A DNA stretch of 64,000 nucleotides from Castor canadensis (GCF_047511655.1 NC_133389.1:27363501-27427500); one strand, 5' to 3'; shown: positions 47,468 through 57,596, counted from the first letter of the stretch. Notes: generated from the letters alone by a model not told the origin. Made by a program: numbers and translations.

Positions 47468-47759
47468 CTGAGTTGCTATTTTTGGCCTTTAAGTCATTTT
47501 TCAACTTCACAGTTTTGAAGTGAGGGACCCCCCCACACCCCCACCATCAGTTGCCAACATTTCGTTTTGCTAGATAAGCCTGTAAAGAAACACCATCTAT
47601 TCCCACCACTGTTTCATAAAGGATAGGGTGTGTTAATTCCTCCCTACTAGGAAGGACATCCTCTTGGAATAAGTGACTTAGTCTTTATTATGGGTCATCT
47701 ACTCCTTTGCTCAGCACACACTGTCAAGTGCCCCTCCATGCCTGTCCCAATGATGCCTT
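47468..47759. other. Unique intergenic sequence
   Basis: No feature. Confidence 0.5.
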
Positions 47760-48240
47760 TGTGCAGCTGACTGTTGAGGTTTAGGGAGAGACAGACGTTC
47801 ATCAAGGAATCAGGATGAGGTGTAAACTTTCAAGTGCTGTAAACGTAAAGGCAGAGGTGCCTGACACACTGAGGGTGCATCATGATGGAGGGATGACCTC
47901 ATCTCAAAGATAGGGAGACTGGATGAGCTGTAGGAAAGAAGAGAGGTGCACGTTGGGCTGAGACCCAGGTGCCCAGGCCTTAGGAGGAAGGAGGAACACT
48001 GAGGCAGGTGACTGAGAGAGGAGAGGGGGCTCAGGACCACTCAGGGCTTTGTAGTCCAAGGCAGGGAACTGACTTTGTTACAAGGGTGGCCAGAGCCCTT
48101 TTGGGTGGTGGTGCAATCAAGCCAGACCTGTCAGCAGAAGGACTCTTTGGATTGGAGTGAGGCCAGATAGAAAATGAGGAAAGCAGCAGAAGGCTGATAT
48201 ATGGGTCAGTCCCCAAGAGGGGCTGGGGGCTGGTACCTTT
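47760..48240 (+). repeat. Ancient mammalian interspersed repeat (third copy)
   Basis: CTCAGGGCTTTGTAGTCCAA, GGGAACTGACTTTGTTACAA, GGAGTGAGGCCAGA follow the same family order as 4670-6080. Confidence 0.5.
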
Positions 48241-48301
48241 GACTTTGTGCTTGTTTGCTGAGTGGACCTAGAAAAAAATCATGGTTTAAGAGACACTTTG
48301 A

Positions 48302-48508
48302 GGTGGGTGCTGGTGGCTCATGCCTGTGATCCTAGCTACTCAGGAGACAGATCAGGAGGATCACATTTTGAAGCCAGCCCAGGCAGATGGTATGTGAGCC
48401 CCAAATATCTCGAAAAAACCCAACACAAAAAAACAGAGCTGGAGGAGTGGCTCTTGCCTAGCAATCCTGAGGCCATGAGTTCAAAACCTAGTGCTGCCAA
48501 AAAAAAAG
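48302..48508 (+). mobile_element. Dimeric SINE with target-site duplication
   Basis: GTGGCTCATGCCTGTGATCC. The right half has a deletion after GAGTGGCTC. AGAGACACTTTGAGG before and AGAGGCCCTTTGAGG after. Confidence 0.9.
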
Positions 48509-50151
48509 AGGCCCTTTGAGGGTATGAATGATAGTCCTGGAGGTAAGGAGATATTGCTGACCTTGGCCTGAGGCTCTGACCTCTAGAGTCCCAGGTTCTG
48601 GGAGGAAGATAGCCTGTTTGGGACAGAAGAGCTGAGGGTATCTTTGAGATGTGTAGTAGGCAAGTGGATACGTGGGACCAGGGTTCAAGCAGAGCCCAAG
48701 TGTTCTCTTTTAGTTATTTTTTCACAGCTCCTGGAATGGTGGCTGCCTCTAAGGTAGCAGGAGGTCTTTCTCTCCCAGCCTTCTGTATTCTTTGAATTGT
48801 ATACCACTATGCATTTATCACCTACTCAACAATCAATAAAATATGAAACAAATAAAAACTACCAAATAACTTGGCTTTTGGAAAAACACGCTACACTACA
48901 CAAACTTGACCATGGAAAACGGGTCTGGAGTTTGGAGATGGGGATCTCTGCCTATGTAAACTTTAAAACCTCTTGCAGCTTCAATCTCATTTTGCTGAGT
49001 TTCTCCTAATATTTCACTTACTCATCTACTAGGCTCTGCAATGCTGAAAACATCATATTGCCCCAACTGTGACAGTCTTCATAATAAATGGTGGGAGAAT
49101 CGGGGCTTAATGGGACGTCGAGAATCCTGGGAGGCTCCCCTGCCGTGAAGGGGAGCCTGTCCTTTTACCGGCAGAGTTATTTCTAGGACACAGGAAAATA
49201 TTTATGACTCATCCTAATACTAGAAAAAAAAAAAAACTAAAAGTACATTTATTGCTTTCTCACTATCCCCTCTCTCATTCTAACAAGAAAAAAGATTTCC
49301 CAGGCATATTTGTTTTTTAAATAGCTTTATTATATTTCTGAATAAGCATGCATTAATAACATGAGGGGCTTTCATTGTGATTGTCTTTAAACACAAATGC
49401 TGGCTTCCCCTTTTTGATAGAGTTCCAACTAGTCCTTGTAAAACGTGCACAAATAAAATCCCAACCACCAGAGAAAGTGGTTTCCTTCTTCATTACCCTA
49501 TCACTTGGACAATTAGCTCCTTGCAAAATTCATTTCCAAGGCACTCAAGGTTAGGCAAAATCAGCTCTGACCTCGGGATCCATGATAATAATGACATTAG
49601 CATCTGTGTGCCACTTGGTTTACATAGCACTTGGGCTATGTGTCAGCATTTCCTCGAGGCCACCCTGTCGGGGGGACTTTACTCTTTGAGCAGCACACTG
49701 GGTCTGGCACATACAAGACATTGTTAATTCGATGATGTTTGAGGAAGGCTGGCAGACAACGGAAACAGCCTCTCCTAAAGCCTCACAGTAGTTAGTAATG
49801 GCGGAAAAATATGTTTACTCCCACGTGGGGCTGGGGTCTTGCTGTTCCTCTAGTTCCTCCAGGAGAAACACCTTGGCCACACTCACAGGACTGGGTTGCT
49901 TTAGCGGGTCCTGTCTTGTGCCAGTGCCAGCACTTGTGGTCACCTGGGACCCCTTTGCCATAGTAATATCCTTCTACTGAACAGGGACACTCCTTCACTT
50001 CACTGCAGGGTACCGGTTCTGACTGCCCATTGTCAGAACCTTGCTCAGATCCTAATCAGAGCTTACTAGGAAGAATTCAGCCACCTTTTCCTGACTTTTT
50101 CAGGGCAATGGGTAATATAAAAATAGGAAAGAAATCAGAAAATGGCAAAGG
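48509..50151. other. Unique intergenic sequence
   Basis: Weak MIR/L1 tail resemblance near 48780-48860 only. No gene. Confidence 0.4.
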
Positions 50152-50337
50152 CAGCCAGGCACCAATGATTTATGCTTATAATCTTAGCTACTTTGAGGTC
50201 AGCCCAGGTAAATACTTCACAAGACCCCCCCCTCCCCCATTTCCAAAATAACCAGGATAAAATGGACTGGAGGTATGGTCAAGAGGTAGAGAGCCTGCTT
50301 TGCAAGTGTGAAGCCCTGTCCCACCAAAAAAGAAAGA
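50152..50337 (+). mobile_element. Dimeric SINE (GACTGGAGGTATGG subtype)
   Basis: Degraded left half with an internal deletion; right half GCTTTGCAAGTGTGAAGCCC. Confidence 0.83.
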
Positions 50338-50511
50338 AAGAAAAGAAAACAGCAAAGCCTAATTTGGTAGCCCCATATGACCTGGAGCCCAAATGGACTT
50401 GGAGTCCATTTTCATGTGACTTGTGAGGAACCTGTCTGTGGCATGGGTGAGAAATAACATCAGGGTGGACCAGGGCACACCTATACCTATGGGTCAGGCT
50501 CCACACTGATT

Positions 50512-50512
50512 T

Positions 50513-50565
<53 letters not shown>

Positions 50566-50579
50566 GTCTCTCTCTCTCA
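50512..50579. repeat. (TC)n microsatellite
   Basis: About 30 TC units with two or three TGTC interruptions, at the T side of a reverse ID-like SINE. Confidence 0.94.
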
Positions 50580-50656
50580 GTGCCAGGGATGAAACCCAGG
50601 GTCTTACACATGCTCGGCAAACGCTCTACCACCAAGCCACACCCCAGTCCTGTTTT
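50580..50656 (-). mobile_element. ID-like SINE monomer
   Basis: GTGCCAGGGATGAAACCCAG, ACACATGCTCGGCAAACGC. Confidence 0.87.
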
Positions 50657-51507
50657 CCTTCTTAAATGGACCACCAGTACCATCAGTACTTCCACCTCAC
50701 TACTTCTTCTTTGGGAAACCTTTGGAGACCCCACCAGGCAGAACAGAATCCCTTGCTTTTCTGTTTTGGGACCAGAAAAGCAGCCACTCTGGCTGCTCCA
50801 ATAGCATCTCTCACATTCTGGGAGAATGTTGGCAGGCTCCTAGTCTTACCCTGCCCCTACAGGGTGTGCATCTTGTTGGCAGAGGATGTTCTGTGCTCAC
50901 ATTGCCGTTCTCCGACGCCTCACCTGGTGCTTGCACATCAGCTCTGAATCAGTGCTGGCTAAATGGACAGAGAACGATGTGAGCACATTTCTGTTTCCAA
51001 AAGCAAAGCTCTCATTTTCTCAGGACAGGCTCCTTCCTGCACCTCTGTCGTCGCGACAGCAGTATTTATTAGGCTGTTGGTCCTGGGTTAGGACTTGCAC
51101 CTGACTGGTACATGGAACAACTTCTGATTAGGAATGGCGTGTTTCCTCGCTGACTCTCGCCAGGGTCATGACAAGTCAGCCTCCACCCTCGCTGTCTGGG
51201 ATGAGCCACTGGCCTCTGTTGTCATGGCCTTCCTGTAGTAACTGTCCCACAGAGACAGACGCTGCCTACAGCATCACTTCCACGTGGGACCTCCCCAACT
51301 TGTCCTTTTCTACAAGGACATCAGAACAGCAATCCAGGAAACAAGAAAAGGAGGCAGGAATTAAAAATATTTTTTAGAACTGTGTAGTTTTGATTAACAG
51401 GCACATGCTTCAGAATTCAAAAGGTATAAAAAGATATATATCATGAAATTCCCGTTAGCTCTCTAGGGATCCTTTTTGGTTTTGGGAAGAAACTGCAACT
51501 CTCTCTT
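50657..51507. other. Unique intergenic sequence
   Basis: No supportable feature. Confidence 0.5.
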
Positions 51508-51600
51508 TTTTGGGGGCCTGGGGGTGGGGGGTTTGAACTCAAGGCCTTGTGCTTGCTAGGAAGGCACTCTACCACTTGGGCCACAGGCCAGCCTGGGACA
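51508..51600 (-). mobile_element. ID-like SINE half
   Basis: GGTTTGAACTCAAGGCC, GCTTGCTAGGAAGGCACTC. Confidence 0.82.
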
Positions 51601-53504
51601 AACAGCATCTCTATTGACTTTGTGTTTGAATGTCTGCTGTTCTCACTCCTGACTTTTTCTGGATGTCCCTTGTCTCCTCCACAATAACCTTCATTGCATA
51701 CTGCGTCCTGCCAGGTATGAATCCAGTACCTAGCTGAGTGCTTGGGACAGGCCCCTGACAGATGCTGTGGATCAGGTGACAGCATGTCTGTAACTCCAGA
51801 ATATTTGATGAGTCAGGATTTATAGCGTCTTTATTTGATTGTGAATTACATGCATTTTCATTCACTTACATTCTCATTCCTCCAAGATAAGCCAAGAAGT
51901 GGTGCTCGTCACATTGGCCTCCCTCATGTTGCCTTTCTTTCATAACCATTGTATCATCGCCAGAGGAGGATGGTTTAGGGCTCACTCACACATTTTTCAG
52001 GGGACGATTGTGCAAGAAATGTTGATATTGTCCAACACTTTCTTGGCTTCTTCAACTGTTTCTTCTTTTGGCATTTGCAAGAGAAGTCCTCATCCCTGCC
52101 TCACCCCTACCCACCCCCTTCAGTACACACCCAAGGTGCTTTGAGGCCTCTCTCTTTCCTTCTCCTCCGGTGCCAAGCACTGAAAATGGGAAAAGAACTA
52201 AAAGAATCCTGTCTCTCCTAGAAAGGAGGTCTGCAACTTTTGCTCATGGCTGTTTCTAGCTGCTAAGGGTTTTGGAGACTTCCTTTTGCTCTTTCTTTAG
52301 GCCCATCTGAGAGGCTGTCTCTCTTCATGGCAGGTGTGGTGGGTTCACCTGCTTCGAGGTCATTTCCTGTGCACTCTGCTGCTCTCCTTCCGGGGCCCCC
52401 TGGCTGCTGAAAGACCTCAGGCCTCTAGCAACTTTCCTCTGCTTCCGCTCTCCTGGCGTGCCCAGGCATTGGGCAGTGAGCAGCCCCATAGCCTGTGTGT
52501 ACAGGGGCCAGTCATTAAGTAGCCAGGTCTCTAGCTGTCTCCATCCTTGTTTGTCATAACTCTGCTATTTTGGTCTCTGTGACTTGTGGCTGTACCATGA
52601 TTAGGGTTTGATTACGATCACCAAAGCGACTAAAAGATGAAACTAGAAGCCACAACAGGAAATAAACAACTGCAAGTGAGATATTTTATTCCACATTCCC
52701 CGCCAGCAAATGATGAAGATCAAACTCATTCACAATAGTTTGGTGAACTCCTAGACTTTTTTTTAATGATCAGAATAGTCTGAAACTGTGTACTCGTGGG
52801 TCTCAGTTGTGCCTGTGACAGGAAAGAAGGAACCTCCCTTTCTAGGCACACCAACCCAGCAGAGGTCCTCTACCACTGGCTGCTGGCTTCTTTCTTGGAA
52901 AGGAAGGGAGTAAGAATGTGATGCGGTGGGGCCTGCTGTCAGGAAGGTTGAGATGTTAACTGATTCAGGGGATGCCAGGGAGCCATAAAGCAGCACCAAC
53001 CATTGCAGCTACTTGCCCTGCATCCCACCCACTTCTACCTAGGGTAGTAAAATGCAGGAGGAAAGCCACATAGAGAGGGCAAAATAGGGGTGACGCCTGA
53101 ATTAAAACACCCACAATTACACTAGATGGGAACATAGCTCTGCAAGTATATGCACGTTTCATCCAGACAAGCTGTGACGTCAGACTCAACTCCTGAAACA
53201 CCCACTAAACCTACCTGCCTTGTGTGTGCTTTGGCCTCTCATCACAAAGGGTGTTAGCACCACTGGCCAGCTTTCCAGAAGATTCTTCAGATTCTCCAAG
53301 AAGCTTAATTAGGATGACATTGCCTTTGTTTATTTAATCCTTTCTGTCTCTCTGTAGCCAGAACAGAGAGAGGGAAGGGGACCCCAAAAGGACAAGGCAT
53401 TTGCACAGAAAGCCTGCTACCTGAGGATCACTGTAAGCACAGTTGTTTAACCAGTGGGTAACAAATCCCCAACCTGAGACTTCTAATCTGAGCTCTTCCC
53501 AAGC
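51601..53504. other. Unique intergenic sequence
   Basis: No exon-like open frame with similarity and no repeat recognised. Confidence 0.5.
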
Positions 53505-53593
53505 CTTTCTTTTTGGCAGTACTGGGAGTTGAACTCAGGGCACTGTGCTTGCTAAACAGGTGCTTTACTCCTTGAGCTATGCTGCAGCCCTCC
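53505..53593 (-). mobile_element. ID-like SINE half
   Basis: GGCAGTACTGGGAGTTGAAC, GCTTGCTAAACAGGTGC. Confidence 0.85.
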
Positions 53594-53939
53594 CCAAGCC
53601 TTCCTAAGGTGGAAGAAAGTATTACACATTTCCCAGACACCCTGAAAGTCCTGTTTCTGTCTCCTGTGCCCTTCCTTGTCTATGGCCATCAGGATGTCCC
53701 TCTTTCCTTCCTGGGCTTTCTTGGCTGCTGTCTTCCCAGGTGGCTTTTTAAGAGTGTGCCCTTTTCAATAAGCAACATTTCAATTTATAACAAAATTATG
53801 ATGTACAGTCAGGGCCCCTTGCCTAGTGAGGGTCACGTGGCCAATGCTGCTGATTTCCTTTCATTCATTACACCAAAAGTGATTTTGGTGGGCTTAGGGG
53901 AGTGGTCCAAATGGCCCAATTCTACTTCTGACTCCTATA

Positions 53940-54032
53940 ATGTCCCTGTGTGTTGCTGGGGATTGAACCCGGGGTTTCCACTGAGCTCACTGCCTTGCAC
54001 ATGAGAGCACACCCTGAGCTACTCTCAGTCCT
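53940..54032 (-). mobile_element. ID-like SINE, diverged
   Basis: TTGCTGGGGATTGAACCCGG and CTGAGCTACTCTCAGTCC with an altered middle. Confidence 0.75.
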
Positions 54033-54189
54033 GTAAATATTTAAGCATCTATTTCATGTCAGAAATCTGGATTGCTGGGAAAGGGCTTAGGGCTTGAGCT
54101 ATAAAGGCATTTGAGATTCATTCCGCCTTCTTTCAAGAACATATAATTTAGTTGGGAGATGTAAATAGTACATTTCTCCTTTCCCCAAG

Positions 54190-54411
54190 GTTTTTTTTTT
54201 TTTTCTTTTTCTTTCTTTTTTTTGGTACTGGGGTTTGAACTCAGGGCCTATACCTTAAGCCACTCCACCAGACCAGCCGTGTTTTTTGTGACGGGTTTTG
54301 CGAGATAGGGTCTCTTGAACTATTTGCTCTGGCTGGCTTGGAACCACGATCCTCCAGATTGCTGCCTCCTAAGTAGCTAGGATTTACAGGTGTGATTCAC
54401 CGGCACTGGGC
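54190..54411 (-). mobile_element. Dimeric B1-ID-like SINE, last repeat before SMAD7
   Basis: Long T/C tract, GGTACTGGGGTTTGAACTC. CCCAAGGTT before and CCCAAAGGTT after it look like the target duplication. Confidence 0.9.
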
Positions 54412-54789
54412 CCAAAGGTTCTTTAAAACCCCCAATGAGTTTCACTGCTGTCACAATTCTAAATGACTTTAAAAAAAATTGTATCTCAGTGACTAATATG
54501 TGAGATTAGATTACCATGCCAACTAGTGGCCTCGTTAATACTGATGCGTATGTAGTATTAAGATACTGTAGTAGGATTCTCAGGACCAGCTGCTTTCACG
54601 ACTTAAACCCTGTCAGGTCCTTTGCTGGCCAAAGCCTTCCCCACTTCCACGCAATAGCCTCCAGCGGGGGTACCTTGCTCCGGATCCTGGCGTCAAGGGA
54701 TAAACTCTTCGACCCTAACCACCTTGAAAGCCACTAGGTTTTCAAAGGCGCAGAAATAGACCTCCCATGCAAATGAATGCTCTAGGCAG
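54412..54789. other. Unique distal promoter flank of SMAD7
   Basis: Non-repeat transition into the CpG island; only the octamer at 54767 stands out. Confidence 0.45.
54767..54774 (+). promoter_or_regulatory. Octamer motif ATGCAAAT upstream of SMAD7
   Basis: A perfect POU/octamer sequence lies about 0.95 kb before the estimated start. Motif match only; occupancy is unknown. Confidence 0.35.
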
Positions 54790-54965
54790 GTCTGCTCGCC
54801 CTGTAACCTTCCCGCGTTGGGAGGCGGGGTGGCGGGTGGCTGAGGTCTTCCGGGCCCGGGAGGAAACCTGCCGGAGGCGCGCAGGCGAGCCCCCCCTACC
54901 TCCCCCACCCGCCCCCCCTTCTCCCGCCAGAATGCTGCCCCTCGCAGCTAGTCAGCCGGCCAAAT

Positions 54966-55243
54966 GCATTCCAGAGCTGTGCACAAGACACGCTTCTCCA
55001 GGCAGTCCTAGAAACCGGAGCCCGAAGCGGGAGAGGGCGGGAGGAGCGCGCGGCCGCCGCTGAGGTCACATTCGCGCCGCCTCCTCGCCCTCGGCCACAC
55101 GGCTGTTCCCTCCAGCGCACACTTCCTAGGGCCTCGGTCCAGTCCGGTGTAAATGTCTTTTAAACAGAGACAGCTCTCTCCTCCCCTTTCCCTACTGCGT
55201 GGCCAAGGGATCCGCCGCCAGGGCCTTTAAAGCAAAAGGAATG
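54966..55243. promoter_or_regulatory. Two TEAD-type motifs in the distal SMAD7 promoter
   Basis: CATTCC at about 54967 and GGAATG at 55238-55243 are M-CAT/TEAD-like cores in opposite orientation. They flank a CpG-rich block. Six-base cores are frequent by chance, so this is weak evidence. Confidence 0.25.
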
Positions 55244-55514
55244 AATGAAGCGCTAGGAAGAGCGCGCGCGGGACGGCCACTGCGAGCTCGCTGGATCTAA
55301 ATCCAGCCACCGACCAGCTCGTTCCGCTCCAAAACTCGCTGGCTTTTTCAGTTTCTCCTCTGCTCGGGTCGGGGTCTCAGTCCATTCTGGGAGCTTCTCC
55401 CTTTTCCCGCCCCATTGATCCCCCTCTGCAGACCCAGGAAGAGGTGGCAGTGGCGGTGGCGGGGGGAGAAATAGCTTTTAGAAACCCGATCTGTTGTTTG
55501 CGAAACACAATCGC

Positions 55515-55535
55515 TTTTTTTTTTTTTTTTTTTTT
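55515..55535. repeat. 21-base T tract upstream of the SMAD-binding palindrome
   Basis: An uninterrupted T run ends 13 bases before GTCTAGAC. Poly(dA:dT) tracts disfavour nucleosomes, so it may help keep the element open. It is also prone to length variation. Confidence 0.8.
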
Positions 55536-55548
55536 AAAGCGACAGGGT

Positions 55549-55565
55549 GTCTAGACGGCCACGTG
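55549..55565 (+). promoter_or_regulatory. SMAD7: SMAD-binding palindrome plus E-box, SMAD7 promoter
   Basis: GTCTAGAC at 55549-55556 is the perfect palindromic SMAD-binding element known from mammalian SMAD7 promoters, where SMAD3/SMAD4 drive feedback induction by TGF-beta. CACGTG at 55560-55565, within CACGTGAC, is an E-box of the TFE3/USF type; cooperation of TFE3 with SMAD3 on this promoter is established for the family. The two sites are about one helical turn apart. Confidence 0.88.
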
Positions 55566-55603
55566 ACGAGGCCGGAGCCGGGCGCGCCACTGCGCAGTGG
55601 AAC

Positions 55604-55700
55604 CAGCCGAGCAGAGGGCTGGGTGGGGGGGCGGGGAGGAGGCGGCGGCGGCGGCTAGGGGCGGGGGAGGGAAGGGGGAGGGAAGGGGGCGGAGGCGGGA
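55604..55700 (+). promoter_or_regulatory. SMAD7: GC-box / G-quadruplex-prone core promoter of SMAD7
   Basis: The + strand carries successive G runs (about 55621-55640 and 55658-55696) with GGGCGG-type Sp1 cores, a CGG repeat at about 55640-55655 and at least five closely spaced runs of three or more G. It lies just upstream of the estimated start site, as expected for a TATA-less CpG-island promoter. Confidence 0.65.
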
Positions 55701-56057
55701 GGCCTTGCGGGAGGCGGCTAGTCGCGGGCACATTTGCTTGCTGCTCGGCGCACGAAGGTTCCTGTCCCCGAGCTGCGCCAGCCTAGCCAGCCGGGCGCCG
55801 TGCTCGGTCCGCTCGCCGTGCCGGAGAGAGCTGCCTGAGACGGAGCCAGCCCGCCGGCGCCGAGTCGCCGAGCGCCCGGCTCCGAAACCCCTGAGTGCGG
55901 CGCGGCGAGCCTGCGGCGGCGGCGGCAGAAGGACCCGAGCGCCAGGAGAGGGCGAACGGGGGACAAGGAGGCTCCCGGGCGCGACGCGGAGAGTCTCGGA
56001 GGAGGAGGCGGAGAGAGGACACCCGGGCCTCCTGCAGTCGGGTCGAGGCAAAAGCTC

Positions 56058-56120
56058 ATGCGAGGAGACCCGGCGGCCAGCCGCAGCCAGGGGAGGGGGC
56101 ACGAGCGGCTCCCACACTAG
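56058..56120 (+). other. Upstream ORF in SMAD7 leader (20 codons)
   Basis: ATG at 56058 is followed by 19 sense codons and TAG at 56118-56120. C at -3 and C at +4 make a weak start. It lies wholly upstream of the main start. There is no family resemblance; any role would be cis-regulatory. Confidence 0.35.
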
Positions 56121-56337
56121 CTAGCTAGCAGCTTGTGCCCAGAGGGGCGAGAGCGCGCGACCCGCCAGGGGCTCGCAGCCGCGCCGCCCTCCCCCGCGCT
56201 GTCAGCCCCGCCGGGCGCAGCCGCCGCCGCAGCATCTTCTGCCCCTGCGCCCCCGCCAGCGCGAGGAAGTCCCCGCCGAGGACCTGGGCTCCCGGGAGCG
56301 CAGGAGGAAAGACCAGAGACTCCTCTAAAACACCCAG

Positions 56338-56382
56338 ATGCGCAGGATTGAAGCAGCCTACCCAGAGCTTTCTGTGGATTAA
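56338..56382 (+). other. Upstream ORF in SMAD7 leader (14 codons)
   Basis: ATG at 56338 runs 14 codons to TAA at 56380-56382. The base at -3 is C. It is non-overlapping with the main coding region. Confidence 0.3.
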
Positions 56383-56655
56383 AAAAATACATTTTTTTTG
56401 AGCAGAAGAAAAGGAAAGGAAGACCAGCGGAGCTCTGCAAGAAAAAAAAGGGGGGGGGTGTGTGTGTAACTCGTGGATACGTTTTTCCACACGTCCAACA
56501 TCTTGTTCTACTTTGTAAACATTTTCTTTTTTTTAAAACCCCGGCTCCAGCCGGACGCCCCCAGACCTCCGAGGTGCCAGGAGGTGTTTTTCATTTGGGG
56601 CTTTGCAAATTTGGCTTTTAGGTTTTGAGAGCGTCCTTATTCCACCAGACGTCTC

Positions 56656-56730
56656 ATGCGGGGTGAAGTCCACTTGGCCCCCTCCCCTGAATCTTCGTGT
56701 GCTCGGAATTCGAGGAGATCCGGTTACTAA
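56656..56730 (+). other. Upstream ORF in SMAD7 leader (24 codons)
   Basis: ATG at 56656 runs 24 codons to TAA at 56728-56730. It is a candidate ribosome-consuming uORF only if transcription starts upstream of it. Confidence 0.3.
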
Positions 56731-56900
56731 GGATATAGAGAAAAAAACAAATCGCGTGCCTGCCTTTTTTTTTTTTTTTTTTTAATTGCCTGCTTCTCCC
56801 CACCCCCAAATTAAGTTGCTTAGCAAGGGGGAAAGAGGCTTTTTCCTTCTTCCAGCAGCCCAGCCGAAAGCCTTTCGTTTTTTGCCGCCGCGGATCTTCC

Positions 56901-56906
56901 ATGTAG
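56901..56906 (+). other. Start-stop element (ATG TAG) in SMAD7 leader
   Basis: An ATG immediately followed by TAG forms a minimal uORF. Such elements can stall initiating and terminating ribosomes in other genes. The base at -3 is T, a weak context. Confidence 0.35.
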
Positions 56907-57155
56907 GAAGCCGAGGCTGGCGAGCCCGACACTCGGGAGCCACTGCAGGGGGCCCTCTTTTTGGGGAGGCGCCGACTGGGGCAGTCTCGACCGCCCCCAG
57001 GGAGGCGGCGGCCGCGTTCCTCCGGGGCGCGCCGGGGCCCGAGAGCCGCGCAGGGCGCGGGCCGCGCGGGGTGGGGCAGCCGGAGCGCAGGCCCCCGAGC
57101 CCCGGCGGGCGCCCCCGGGCCCCCGCGCGCGCCCCGGCCTCCGGGAGACTGGCGC

Positions 57156-57596
57156 ATGCCACGGAGCGCCCCTCGGGCCGCCGTCGCTCCTGCCCGGGCC
57201 CCTGCTGTTGCTGCTGTCGCCTGCGCCTGCTGCCCCAACTCGGTACCCGACTTCTTCATGGTGTGCGGAGGTCATGTTCGCTCCTTAGCCGGCAAACGAC
57301 TTTTCTCCTTGCCTCCTCGCCCCGCATGTTCAGGACCAAACGATCTGCGCTCGTCCGGCGTCTCTGGAGGAGCCGTGCGCCCGGCGGCGAGGACGAGGAG
57401 GAAGGCGCGGGGGGAGGCGGAGGCGAGCTGCGGGGAGAAGGGGCGACGGACGGCCGGGCGCATGGGGTTGGTGGCGGCGGCGTGGGCAGGGCTGGCTGCT
57501 GCCTGGGCAAGGCGGTCCGAGGTGCCAAAGGTCACCACCATCCCCACCCCCCAGCCGCGGGAGCCGGCGCGGCCGGGGGCGCCGAGGCGGATCTGA
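57156..57596 (+). other. Overlapping out-of-frame uORF across the SMAD7 start
   Basis: ATG at 57156 opens about 146 codons in a frame different from SMAD7, ending about 270 bases inside the coding region. A second ATG in the same frame lies at 57258 (G at +4). The product would be Arg/Ala/Pro-rich with no recognised domain, so coding potential is doubtful. As a cis-element it would be expected to lower initiation at 57326. The ATG at 57156 has C at -3. Confidence 0.35.
57274..57288 (+). other. Four-codon uORF just before the SMAD7 start
   Basis: ATG at 57274, with G at -3 (the best context among the leader ATGs seen), encodes MFAP and stops at 57286-57288. That is 37 bases before the main ATG. 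Confidence 0.4.

Larger units (their letters stand above)
55725..57325 (+). other. SMAD7: SMAD7 5' leader (exon 1 non-coding part, start estimated)
   Basis: This is the likely untranslated leader. No TATA box is evident. The start is placed about 170-180 bases downstream of the SMAD-binding palindrome, the spacing I recall for the mouse gene, so it is an estimate, and shorter transcripts are possible. The leader is very GC-rich, apart from A/T-rich stretches at about 56380-56550 and 56745-56820. It contains at least seven upstream ATGs (56058, 56338, 56656, 56901, 57156, 57258, 57274). No splice signals were needed to link it to the coding part. Confidence 0.6.

Noticed and set aside
55551-56124. 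Long ORFs on both strands across the SMAD7 promoter (188 and 175 codons)
   Set aside because: They overlap each other on opposite strands in CpG-island sequence. Stop codons are rare there by composition.
56654-57275. Minus-strand ORFs of 201 and 151 codons opposite the SMAD7 leader
   Set aside because: Low-complexity Arg/Pro/Ala products caused by base composition. No similarity.
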